DNA of 64,000 bases from Branchiostoma floridae (taxonomy: Eukaryota; Chordata; Leptocardii; Amphioxiformes; Branchiostomatidae): positions 11,526,548 through 11,590,547 of the forward strand of contig NC_049995.1 of assembly GCF_000003815.2 (NCBI RefSeq). Reading direction: 5' to 3'. Position 1 is the first letter of the stretch, and each line of letters opens with the position of its first letter. The notes under the pieces are model-generated. The model ran no database searches. It saw only the letters and a list, made by a program, of their open reading frames with translations, and was not told the DNA's origin. Below, in pieces: positions 47,461 to 59,800 of the stretch. Made by a program: the position numbers and the translations under genes.

Positions 47461-50400
47461 AAAGAACCAACTCAGCTCAACATTTATCTTTTGTAAACTT
47501 TCTCTACTCCCCGGAAAACTTGAATGAGGCTTTCTGTTTCAAGGCCACCTTAATTGATCTGTTCAACTTTTTTCTGTGATCTGAAAGGAAAATGCTTAAA
47601 ACTGGAAAAACACAATGGGGGGGTCTGTATGCCTCTTTTCCATAAAGCATAGGCAGCCAATGTCTATTTCCTGCAATTTGTAGGGAAAGATGCCTTATTT
47701 ACTCTATTTGTAGCGCACCATACAAATTTCGTCAAAGTGTTTTGGGGAGAAAGCCAAATACTTAGTTTTGTTCAGTAAAATTCTTAGTTGGTTTGCAAGA
47801 AGCCCAGCCCTTCTGAATAGTGCTTGTATGGCTATAAGAATCCGTTTTTAAGTTGCTGGCAATTTTCTTAACTTTGTACATACTTATCGTTTCCTTTATC
47901 TTATTTTTGTGTTCTGTTGCTGTCTCTTAGACCACCCAATGTATAGTTGATAATATATTTCCATGGTCAAAGTAAAAGTTAGGCAAAGTGCATTTTTATT
48001 GATTAAACTAATGACGCCAGCAAATTTGGAGGATTGAGGTCCAATTTAGAACTTTTCTTTTGGTAACACTAGTGATAGATAGCTTGTTGGTACTGTGATG
48101 TTTGTTGTAAATAATAGGAAACGGTGTAGGTTTTACAATTTTTAGACTCTGCACGGTAGAAAGAACAGTGTCTAGATTTGTAGGTGTTTGATACAAAACT
48201 TTGCTTTTATTGCTAGAGGTGTATTTAGATATGTATCGTCATAGCAATGGGAAAAGTTTAAGATTCTGCGACTATTTTTAGTCGATAAGAAAGAATTGAA
48301 GGGTGCATGGGCAAAAGATTGGCAATAGGAGTGTGGTAAACAATATTGCATCGAGTTATAGAAACTTTTGTAACATTTTCGGGGAGGAAAGTTGTTAATC
48401 TGCACCAAAATTTAATTTTAGGTTCACATCTTTATCGTATCCTTCATTTTGCATCTATGAAATTGTGTTTGTTGCGAGAAATCCATTTTTTTCATATTTT
48501 CATTGTCACAAAAACACAAGTGTGTTAAGCATTTACGCACTAGGTACAAATGTATGTACCAATAGGAGTACTGGATATGAAACAAATGCTTTTTGCTAAA
48601 ACCTATTGTAAAAATGTACCTCACTTTCAAAATTTTTTGGAAGCAATCAGATACCATGTGCCATCATCCTGTGCAGCAATAGTCTTTTCTAGGAAGAACA
48701 GGCAACTTCAAATTTTGTAAATTTGGAATATTTTCTAGAAGGAAACATTTTGTAAACTGATGATATTACCAAGCACTTAATGTTTAGCGTCTTTCTACAC
48801 TTTTTGAAGACAATGTACTGTAGTATTCAGGTGTTACAACAAGAGTTGGAATCACAGTGACAATTTGTACGTAATTTAGGAATGTTGGAAACTGGAGAAT
48901 TTAAAATGATATCGGGATGCCACAGTAAAAATGTTACATATCACTCGTGACAAAAGGAAATATTGTTGCCAAAATGAGTATAGTTGCCATCTCCATTTAT
49001 CCTTCATGCACATTGTATGTTTGTGGTAACACTCCTCTCTCCTTCTAGTGCTTTACCTAAATACTATAGGCCAGAAAGAAATGTGCATAGATTGCCCCAA
49101 AACATAGTCTACAAACAAAATGTAGTAAAGTCACTATGTCAGTATGTGTATAACACTGGTTGCTTGACAAGGTTGAAGAAAACTATTCAATGTCACAAAC
49201 ATAACCAACACCTGAAAGTCTTGTGATAGAGAGATGATAGCATGATATGACCCAAAGTGACAATAACTTGCAGCACACCATATGTATAACTGGGAGGGTT
49301 ATACTTGTATAAATTACATTTGACTGTTTTTGAAGGAGGTCCCACAGCATTTTGTAGTGTTTGTTTTGTTACTTTCTACTCCATCCACTGCCAATATTCT
49401 AATTAGCACAACTTTGACAGAAAGTGGTATTTTATAGTGCCTTGTATAATTGTAAGCAATATCTCCTGTTTGTAATAGATAGGGTCTTATGTAGAATTGT
49501 AAAAGCAAATAATGAAACAACAAAATGTGTTGTCTTTGTAATGCTTGCTTACACTTGGCGTAGAAGTAAGACTAGAACAGTAATATGCTTTGTCATAATT
49601 TATTGTACATAGCTAGTTATAAGTGCTCAATCAGAAAATGTAAACTGTCACGAAAACATACTTGTGATTGAAATATTTTTGCCAACTTCTGCATTTTGTA
49701 TTTGCCGTATATTTCAACTTTCAAAATGTTTTGCTTAATTTTACATTCGGAAACCTATTTTACAGTTATAACACAAAGACATACTCAAGTCATCTTCTGA
49801 ATCAATGTGTGGAAGGTAGAGGATTTCCCCTGAACAATTGTGACTGTATGATACCTTCTATTATTACTTGCACCCAAGTATGGAAGACCGTTGCATGTAT
49901 GTATGTGCACTTGCATGGATATATGTCACTGTTGCATGTATTTGTACAGCTCAATTTTTGCTATGTATTAACAATGGCTACTCCTGGTCTATATAGTATG
50001 GACACTTGTATCCAGCAAGTACAACTGGTACATTGTTTTTGTAGTACTAGTATCAATCTTTTTATTTTTTGTTTACATATCAACACATTTTCTTGTATTT
50101 CAGAGAAATTCTATTTTAGGCATTTATACTTCTGTTACCGAATGTTTGCACGGGAACAAAGTTTTAACATACAAAGTAGTTGTTCAGTTATGTTTAAGGA
50201 CGGACATTATTTTTTTTCCACTTATAGTCTGTACACATACATTTGTACAAATTTCTTTAAATACATCACTCAATATTGTATGCCCTTTTTTGTATCTCAT
50301 TATTTGACCATTCTTCATCAATTACTCGTATCTTTTCTGTCTTTCCTCTCGCTTGCAATAGTTCAACTTTTCTTGAAATAATAACTCATTTGCTTGCCAA

Positions 50401-50834
50401 TCATAAACTCCTCACAATTCAGCCCCTGGTTGTAAAGAAAGTAACCAACCCACCCAATGATAGTAATAATTATAATAATAATAATAGAAATTGTGGTAAA
50501 ACATAAAGTTTAACACATTTTCTAAACACAGTGAGTGTTTTGCATTTGAATACATTTTGTACTTAAAAATATATTTTAATACATTTTGCATTTGACTATA
50601 TTCAATACATTTTGCCCTTTGATACATTTTTGGGTTTTATAAACCACAAACAATTCTCCTCAATCATCTGTCTCAACTCTCCTGTGTGCTTGCAATAATT
50701 TCTTGACGAGAAGTTTTTGTTATTTACATTTAAGAACAAATACAAATATTTATGAACAATAATTCTAGCAGGAGTAGAAAACATCAACATCATCATGATG
50801 TAATTGAAATCATATAAAAACAAAAAATCATATC
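47461..50834. other. 3' regions of convergent STK3/4 and LACTB2
   Basis: A/T-rich, no exon recognised; presumably the long 3' UTR of STK3/4 plus intergenic DNA. A GAGGGTC-type fragment (GGGGGGTCTGTATGCCTC) lies near 47,622. I could not place an AATAAA for STK3/4 with confidence. Confidence 0.5.
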
Positions 50835-50884
50835 CTATAACTTGCTCAGTGCCCACTTTGGAGCAGAAGGATCTCCAAATTTCT
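50835..50884 (-). CDS. LACTB2: LACTB2 exon 7 (C-terminus)
   Basis: After acceptor [25 protein letters not shown] then TAG at 50,837-50,835. Small but in phase, and similar to the human end (DPDKKWKAHL). Confidence 0.88.
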
Positions 50885-53800
50885 CTGAAAAAGAAAGAAT
50901 ATTGTTACACATGGACAAATGTGTACATTACAATTAGTCATTTTTCAATAACTACATGCATTCAAAAAGTCGAACTCAAGCCAAAAGTTTGGGGAAAGCT
51001 GATAAAAAAATATAAACGCAATGCAACCCTTCTGAAAATTATATTATCAGGTTGGTAGATCATAGCATATAGGACTTTTCTTTTACACGTCAACCAGTTA
51101 GGTGAGATTAACTGTTTGTGTAAAAGAACACTCCTATATCCTACAATGTAACCCTTTCAGGAAAATAGTAGCACTTTGGTGGTAATGGCCAACACTGCAT
51201 TGTGGACACAAAACACAGACAAATGCACACAATGTCATACATACGCACAGACATACAAACTGGCATGCATACACCAGAGACATTCGCATACACACATACA
51301 TGAATACATTTGTACATGTGCACACTGCAACCAGACACACATGAACACAGGAAAAAATCAACACTGCACTACCTGTTGCTTATGCAGATTCTGACGTAAA
51401 ATACATTCTATAAACCAGAAACTACTGTACCTATTGTTCCCTCCTTGACCAGTTTGTGTAAGTGGTGTGTGACGTTCCCTGCTGCAGCCTTGTGTAGGTG
51501 TTCTGGTGTGTCCTACTCAATGAACAAAAACATTCTTTTTTTTAGTTTCAACGAACAGGGCCAATAGCCTGATAAAATCTTGCTTACAGCAGCCCGCTAG
51601 ACCCATCTAGATGGGAGGGGCAAGTTACAGCCCTGGACAGCAGATTTTATGTTACACAGACTAAAGGGGCCAAAAATGATAATTAGTTCAGACCCTTAAA
51701 TAGATCTGGCTACAAGTGTTATTTTCACTTTTTGACAGATTTTCCCTTAATCATGATAATGTTTTACATAATCTACGCTACTTACCCCATAGAATGAATA
51801 TTCAGTTCCTAAAAAATTAAGTGACCAAGTGAAAAGAGAATAGACAAACAGGAGGCAAATATTTATCTTTAGCCCTATTTACCGAGTCTACCAGATTGAC
51901 TAGTTACTATTATAGGAAAATAATTTGCCAGAACAGTTTTGCTACCAGAGATTTCAGCCCAAGGGGGAATGCAAAATCAGCACAGACTGACTACCCTGGC
52001 AAATTTCCCCATTTTCTGCAAAATTCTACAATTCCCGTACCCCCTTAGAATTTAAAAGCCTAGTCTCTACCAGACTTCGGGTCCCTGGAAAAACCGTAGA
52101 AATGGAACAAATAGAGGAGTAAACCAGCCAGAGGCAACCTGGAGTCTGGTAGGTGGCATGCTGTTCCCTAGCCGGCTATGTTCCTCTGGCCGGTTTACTA
52201 TTAATTTTGTTCCATTTCTACGGTTTTTCTAGCGACCCGGAGTCTGGTAGAGACTAAGGAGGGCCTGGTGGAGGCTAATATTTACCACATAAACCATTTT
52301 AACAATCTCCATAGCTGTGAGCGGTGTCTCCCTGGCCTTCTGAAACACTGCCAGGATCTGAGACTCTCTCATGTTTCTGTGGTTTATGTACTCCTGGATC
52401 TTTTCTGTCGCATTCTGGACGATCGGCCCGTGACCTGGATAGATGGTCCCGGGTTTCAAGCCCGCTAGCTTCTGAAGGGACTTCATGTAGTCATAGAGGT
52501 CCTCAAATACCTGTGACAGCAGAGAGAGTTACTGCTATTACTTAAGGGTATACGCCAAAAATAGTTACTCAAGCAACTGGATATGGTTTTGAAACGGTCA
52601 GACGTTTCGGAAAGAATCCACTTTCCTTCGTCAGTGACACTGAAGTGATCTGCAAGAAACAGGTCTTTTATACTCTAACTATGAATGAAGACAATTTCAG
52701 ATGTCCAATAGGAAAGGTTGTAAGACAATTCAGACTGAAGACAATTTGGATTCCAAAGAAAACAAAGCTAAGCCAAAGTCAAGCTGAAGACAATTTGGAT
52801 TTCAAAGGATATCAAGGCTAAGACACAGTTAATGCAATTGAGTCAATTAGCTCCTGTTGTTTTAGTTACAGGAGCTAAAAGTTTTGTTGGCGGGGGGGGG
52901 GGGGGAGTGCTGTGTCCCAAGTGCCGGAAAGTTCCATACGTAGCCCCCCTTTTCTGTTGAGGGTGGGATTGTAGATTCTCTCATATATGGCCTCTCTAAC
53001 TCCCCGTTCAAACCAGCGGGCTTCGCGGTCTAGGATGTCGGTAGATTGGAGGTTGAAGGAATGTCCTTGGTTGTGTTGTAGGTGGTTGAAAATAGCAGAA
53101 GAGTTGCCGTTGGCCTTCGCTTTGCAATGTTCTTGGTATCTTGCTTTTAGTGGACGACTAGTCTCACCAATGTATGTGTTGTTACAGTTGGGTTCCTCGC
53201 ATTTGAGTCTGTAGATTACATTGGCCTTAGTACCTTTCTGTGGTTTGTCTTTTGGATGTACCAGTTTGTGTCGGAGGGTTGAGTGAGGTTTGAAGTTAGT
53301 GGCGATGTGGAAGTTTTGGAAGATCCGTCTGAGTTTTTCCAAAACTACTTGGACATAGGGGATGGTAATGTTGGCTTTCTTTCTGTCGGTCAATGGTTTG
53401 CACTTGGCTGTTTTCTTTGAGTGGTCCGAGGGTTTGAGGGCTTTGTTGAAGGTCCAGTTTTGGTAGCCACATTTGTTCAATGCACTTCGGAGGTGTTTGT
53501 GTTCCTCTGTTTTGGCTTTGCCAGAGGAAACGATGCTGTCTGCCCGGTGATACAAGGTTTTGATCACTGCCAGTTTGTGTTCCAAAGGGTGGTGAGAGTC
53601 AAAGGCCAGATATTGGTCAGTGTGCGTCGGTTTCCTGTACACTTCGAACTGAAGGCTGCCGTCCTTCTCTATGATAGTTTTGGTATCTAGGAAGGGGAGC
53701 ATGTTGTCATGACTTGACTCCTGTGTGAACTTGATGTTCTTATCTACTTGGTTGATGTGGTCAAAGAACTCATCAGCTACTCTCTGTTTTAGCTTGCAAT

Positions 53801-56800
53801 AAGTGTCATCTACATAGCGGAACCAGTTGAGTGGGGGAGTGTCCTTGAAAGTACTGATAGCCTTCACTTCAAACTTTTCCATGTAGAGGTTTACAACAAT
53901 GGGTGACACTGGTGATCCCATAGCACAGCCATGCAGTTGTTGGTAGAACTGTCCTTTGAAAGAGAAATACGTACACCCTAGGCAAAGGTCTAGCAGTTTG
54001 CACAGTTGGTCTGGAGATAGCTTGGTTCTGTCTGTTAGTGTGTTGTCAGCCTCCAGGGCTTCCTTGACTACCGAGACTGCGTCCTTAGGAGGTATGCAAG
54101 TGAAAAGCGAACAGACATCGTAAGAAGTGATGATTTCATCTTCTTCTACCCGGAGATCTTTGATTTTGTCAACGAAGTCTGCACTATTCTGAACGTGATG
54201 TTGAGACTTCCCCACTAAAGGTCCCAGGATCTTAGCTACACTACCAAAAATGATTTTTGCTTGTTTTGCTTACCCCATGGACAATTCTTATATGAAGAAA
54301 AAATATTCTTGCAGGAAGAAAATGTAGAATAAAATTCTAAGCAAAACAAGCAAAACAAGAATCTACCAAAAAATCTTAATTCTCATGCAAAGAACAATTT
54401 TCTTATTCTTCTTTGGTGAAGAAAATTTTTTCTCACACCTAAGAACTTGAAGCAAAATCTTCTTGTTTTTTCTTATGGTGCAAGAAAAAAAATCTAGAAA
54501 TGCTTATTTTTTTAAAACTCTTAAGAAATACAAGAATTTTTGTTCTTGATGTAAGAAAAGTATTCTTGGTGTAAGAATATTAATCTCAAAAATGTCTAAA
54601 AAAATTCAAGCAAAAATTTGCTTGCCCCATGGACAAGCACGTTTTTCTTAGATTTCTTGGGGACAGAATAATTTTCTTCCTGGAAGATAAATTTTCTGTG
54701 AGGAAGAAAAACAAGATACACAGAAAAAATCATTTTTGGTAGTGTAGAAATTTTGCTAACTCGTACGTGACAGAACCTATGCTGGACACAATGGGGCGTA
54801 GGGGGACATCCTGTTTGTGGATTTTGGGAAGGCCGTAGAAGGTTGGGGGTTGTTCCGAAGTGGGGTAGAGTTTTAGATAGGTGGCACGGTCAATCTTTTT
54901 TTCCTTGTCTTCCAATTCCTTGAGAGCCGTGATGATTTTCCCTTTAAATTGGGAGGTGGGGTCCTTCTTCAAAGGCACGTAGGTGTTTTTGTCCCCTAAT
55001 AGATCTTGTACCTTTCTGTCGTACTGTTCCCTGTCTAAGACTACTGTGCATCTCCCCTTGTCTGCCGGCAGAATTACTATGTCTTGATTGGTGGCCAAAT
55101 CTTTGAGAGCAATTTGTTCTTCCCGAGTGATGTTGCTGGGAGGGGGTTTCGAAACTTTCAAGGTGGTAGCTACTTTGGCGCGTAAGGCTTCAGCCTGTCT
55201 CTGTGGCAAACGGGCCCGGTGGATTGCTGACTCAGTTTCTGTGACAATGTCGATGCTGGGGATCTTGTTAGGGGCTACTGCAAAATTTAGGCCTTTAGAC
55301 AGTAGGGATTTCTCTGGTTCTGTAAGAGTATGGCTACTGAGATTCCTGACCCACCTCTCGTCTGTTCTAGTCTGAACTGGGGTTTTGGAACTGTTTGATC
55401 TCCAATTGGGGTCCCTATCTGCACGACTGTTCCCTTCCTTTTGTAATAGACGTTCAAATTTGTCCTTTTGTCTGGCTTTCCCCTTCTCGTGTTGGTCTTG
55501 TTGACCGCGAGTTACAAAGGCTTTAGTTTCAGCAAAGGTGTTTTCTGATAGTTGTTCCCTCAGTAGATCTTCAAGGTTAGTTTTTCTGTGATTGAGACCA
55601 TCCAATTTGTAGTTAATCTGTCTCACCCTCTCGTTTATCAGCTTCCTTTCAGCGTTGCGAATGATATTGTTGGCCTTGAATCCTTTGATGGAGGTTTTTA
55701 GACGTAAACTAACAGGAGTCACACGTACTTTGAGGCTGCGCAAGTTGTAACGAAGATGGTTCCTGTAGTCCGTAAACTTTTAGCTCCTGTAACTAAAACA
55801 ACAGGAGCTAATTGACTCAATTGCATTAACTGTGTCTTAGCCTTGATATCCTTTGAAATCCAGATTGTCTTCAGCTTGACTTTGGCTTAGCTTTGTTTTC
55901 TTTGGAATCCAAATTGTCTTCAGTCTGAATTGTCTTACAACCTTTCCTATTGGACATCTGAAATTGTCTTCATTCATAGTTAGAGTATAAAAGACCTGTT
56001 TCTTGCAGATCACTTCAGTGTCACTGACGAAGGAAAGTGGATTCTTTCCGAAACGTCTGACCGTTTCAAAACCATATCCAGTTGCTTGAGTAACTATTTT
56101 TGGCGTATTACCTGGATGTCTAACCTACATCGACGTACTTAAGGGTATAATCTACTTATTCTGAGACAAGTTATTGTCATCATCATCAGTTAGCTGGTAC
56201 AAAGGCTCTAGCCAGCTCGACATTTTTTTCCATCAGCCAATTCCCATTGTCGCAAAAACACTATTCCAGGAGTTAGAGAGACTGAACTGAGACCTTGAAA
56301 AACGGGTTTTAATGAGATTATCGTATGCGAAAAGCACCGACACACATTATCAACAATCATAACAATAGCAAAACAAACAGTGTGTGGCTTCTACGGCCGT
56401 GGACGGCGTCCCCATTTTTTAGCCACCTGTAGCTTCCACCAAGGAGCTTTTATCAGATTTTGTCCGTCAAGGTTGACGGATTGGTTTTAAAATTTTTCCG
56501 TCACACGCAGCAAATTTCCGTCAAGTGACGGAAAAAACAGACACTGGCTAGAGCCCTGGCTGGTACGCAGGCGACTGTAAGTTTCTTCAAGTCCCGTTTG
56601 TCAGTAGCAAGATAACGGATCTGTCTAGAGGTCATCTGGCTGTGATAGTTAATCTCCAAGTAGATCTTGCTGTGGCAAATGGGAAGGAGTTTAGCCGGCA
56701 GAGGAGTTATTGGCCACAGCGAAGATCTGCCGCAGAACGGAACCGCTCAAAGGCACTGGGAGGGGCGATCTTTTCAGAAACGTGTTTCTGCTCCTCCTAG

Positions 56801-59800
56801 TATCCACTTACCTCCAACGTGAAGATTGGCTAAATTTGGCCGGGATTATCGTTTTACAACCCTTCCGAGCCAGTATCTGGGACAAATGCGGCGAGCCGTG
56901 CCAGTTCACAGCGGGGGCTTCCCCCCGAAACCGCTGGAGCAGATCAGTTGTACACAAATAACAAGTTGTTACTTGTATATATTTTGCAATAAAAGCTGCG
57001 CTAAACACTTCCTGTATCATTTTTTCATGTCTGCAACTTCAAATCTTTACCGATCATATACGCCTGGATTCGGTTCAAAGACCAACGCTCGTCACATTTG
57101 ACGGACAGACATCGGTGTGTAAAAACGTAGACAGAACTTGAAATTTTGGAAAGGTATCCACATAATCAGCACATGCATTTTCAGCAAAGCCAATTTGAAT
57201 TATTTCTAATGGCGTCCGGTGCATTCTCAGACAAACAAACGGGCGCCGTGGCTTCATGAAACGTTGGGGGAAATCGACGTCAGCGCCCCCCTCCCCACTG
57301 CACTTGCGTCCTGTCGCATCGTGCTGACGCGTTTTGCTGTTGTTTTCCTCCAGTACGTAGTCAGTTATTGACGCGTTATTGACACCAAAGAAGCAAAGAA
57401 ATCCCCAGATGTCACAGAAAACACAATGAACTCTTACAGCCGACCCGTGACGGGATCCCTGGCCCCGCACGCCCGGGGCAATTCGCACCTTCTTCCTAAC
57501 GCAGTTTAATTGCCTGATAATTGCCTTTGAGCGGTTCCTTTCTGCGGCAGATCTTCGCTGTGGCCAATAACTCCTCTGTCGGCTTAACTCCTTCCCATTT
57601 GCCACAGCAAGATCTGCTTGGAGATTAGTGATAGTCTCACATGGGCTGTTTGATGTACTGTAGGTAAGTAGTAAGTAGTGTACAAGTTTGACTGAATTAC
57701 TAGCAATGGTTGGAGGAATAAAGAAATGAATGAAAGGTAACAATTGTAAGCAAATACATAATGTCCAGCCTAACTGCTCTGATAATTCTTACTCAAACAC
57801 ATTCATAATGTATGGTTACCTGAGCGCCTCCGGCCCTGTCCTACCACTTGCTACATGATGTAATTGAACACTTCAGGATGTCTGCTACTTGACAAGTAAC
57901 CATGGTGACAGCTACCTCCAGAATTATTTTATTTGAAGAAGAAGAACAAGGTAAGAAGGCATGAATATGATAACATCTGCCTCTTTCCTAGTGAGCGGGT
58001 CTTGAATGAAAGAATGAGCATAAAGGAAGAAAAGAATAACTTACTGTTGTCCCCTCTCCCAATATACAGTCCCCTGAGAACACAGCATTCTCCTCCTCCA
58101 GTAGAAGTGCCATGTGGTCATCTGTGTGACCTGGGGTGTAGATGGCTCTACAAGAAGGGGGGGAGGTAAAATAAAGAGATAATAAATAATGATTTCTTTG
58201 CCGTCTGAATTAGTTCTTGGCTGACAACTGTACGATGTACCGGTAGTTAAAATTCAAGTTCACCTTTATCAGCGGGGTATAATAATCCTATATCCTTTGT
58301 TTTTAAAAACAGTGTATTCAAAGAGGAATATCAAGTTGACGGACGGTCATTTAAAAATTGCAAAATTGCAATATTTTCAAAACATTGCAGTTTGAAGTCA
58401 CCGTTCATCCACTTGTATCCCTAAATATCCTACTTTTAAAAAACAACAGATATACACAACATGTAGGTTACCCCATGGATAAAGATGAACTAGCATCAGA
58501 CACGCTGATGAATGCAAAAGATGCCAAAATGTTGGACAGGAAGTTAGCTCACGTAGCATTAAAAGAACATGCAGTTCTTCTTTAATAGACTACAAAAATA
58601 ACATAATACAAACTACATGTACACCGGTATCACTTGGCCCACAACCTGCCTGCATGTACACAAAAATTATGAAAATCGATACCTACTTTTTTCTGGTTAT
58701 CATATTCAACGTCAAACAAAACAGGCAACAAATACTCACTTGAGTGTCGCTCCTTCAGTCTTGATGACATCCCCCTCCCTGAGGTAAATATACCCCACCC
58801 CTGTGACCCCAGTGGTCTCCACCCCCTGGGAGGGACTGTACCCCTCTGCGTCCTTCGACCCCAGACCACTGGGGTTTCTGGGCAGTTTGCTGATTCTGAA
58901 GGGCGAGACTGGAATTACACAGAAAAAAACAATAGAATTTGAGTAACAATAAATATCAAAACCACAAATTATATAAAGTAGGGCTTTTTGTTTTCCTCTA
59001 CTTCCAAAAAAGAAGTCAAGTACGAATTTTCTAGATAAAGCCAACACTAGTAGTATTCGAGTACCCCGTACTCTCTCTTTATTATATGAGGGTCTGCGTG
59101 CCCTTTTCCGTTAAGTGTTACGAGCTATTCCGTTGTTGGCCCACTTCAACATCAAGCACTATCTCTATATCCTTTGTGCTATTGGTCATTTCAATGCTGC
59201 GTAATACGTAAATATTTGTTATCCTGAATCGATTTTTTAGGCATTCTTCATGACGAGTAGACCTTTGTACATTTATCAAAGACATTTGACAAATGTACAA
59301 ATCTACTGTGACATACATAACGCTATAACGGACTCCGTTACATGTATAAACAAATGCAACTAAGCAAAGCAGTTGTGTAACTACTTTAAGAGGGCCCCCA
59401 AGGGGGGTACCGACAACGCTGTACACTAAATTCGGGAGGGCCGGCTACGTAATAGGAGCCAAAAATATACATTTTTTAGTTAAGAATGGCTAAAAATCCC
59501 AAATATCTCATTTTATAAGTGCTCTATGAAGAAAGTGTTGATGGGGTCCTGTTGCCATGTGTCCAATTTACCTCTGTACCAAATTTCAGGTCATTTGGTT
59601 TACATACAAGGGCATAGAAGCCAAAAATATACATTTTTAGTAAAAAATGGCCAAAAACCCTAAAATAACTAATTTTTGAAGTGATCTATGAGCAAAGTGT
59701 CAACGGGGTCCTGTGAGCATATGTTCAATGCACCTCTGTACCAAATTTCAGGTCATTTGGTTTCTATACAAGGGCATAGGAGCATAAAATATACATTTTT

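Larger units (their letters stand above)
52553..56135 (-). mobile_element. Penelope-like retroelement with inverted terminal arms
   Basis: 3,583 bp flanked by the 14-bp direct repeat TACTTAAGGGTATA (52,539-52,552; 56,136-56,149). Coding strand is -. Terminal arms of about 325-350 bp (52,553-52,875; 55,783-56,135) are near-identical but inverted. Each carries a hammerhead core, and each ends inwardly in a hairpin (AGCTCCTGT / ACAGGAGCT). The RT and GIY-YIG endonuclease are split only by a 506-bp MITE. It sits in LACTB2 intron 5. Confidence 0.92.

Noticed and set aside
49668-50381. 237-codon + strand frame
   Set aside because: A/T-rich, Phe/Tyr/Cys-biased composition, no family signature, in the STK3/4 3' region.
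57075-57743. 222-codon minus-strand frame
   Set aside because: Covers the arm and interior of a hAT-like non-autonomous element and has no domain.
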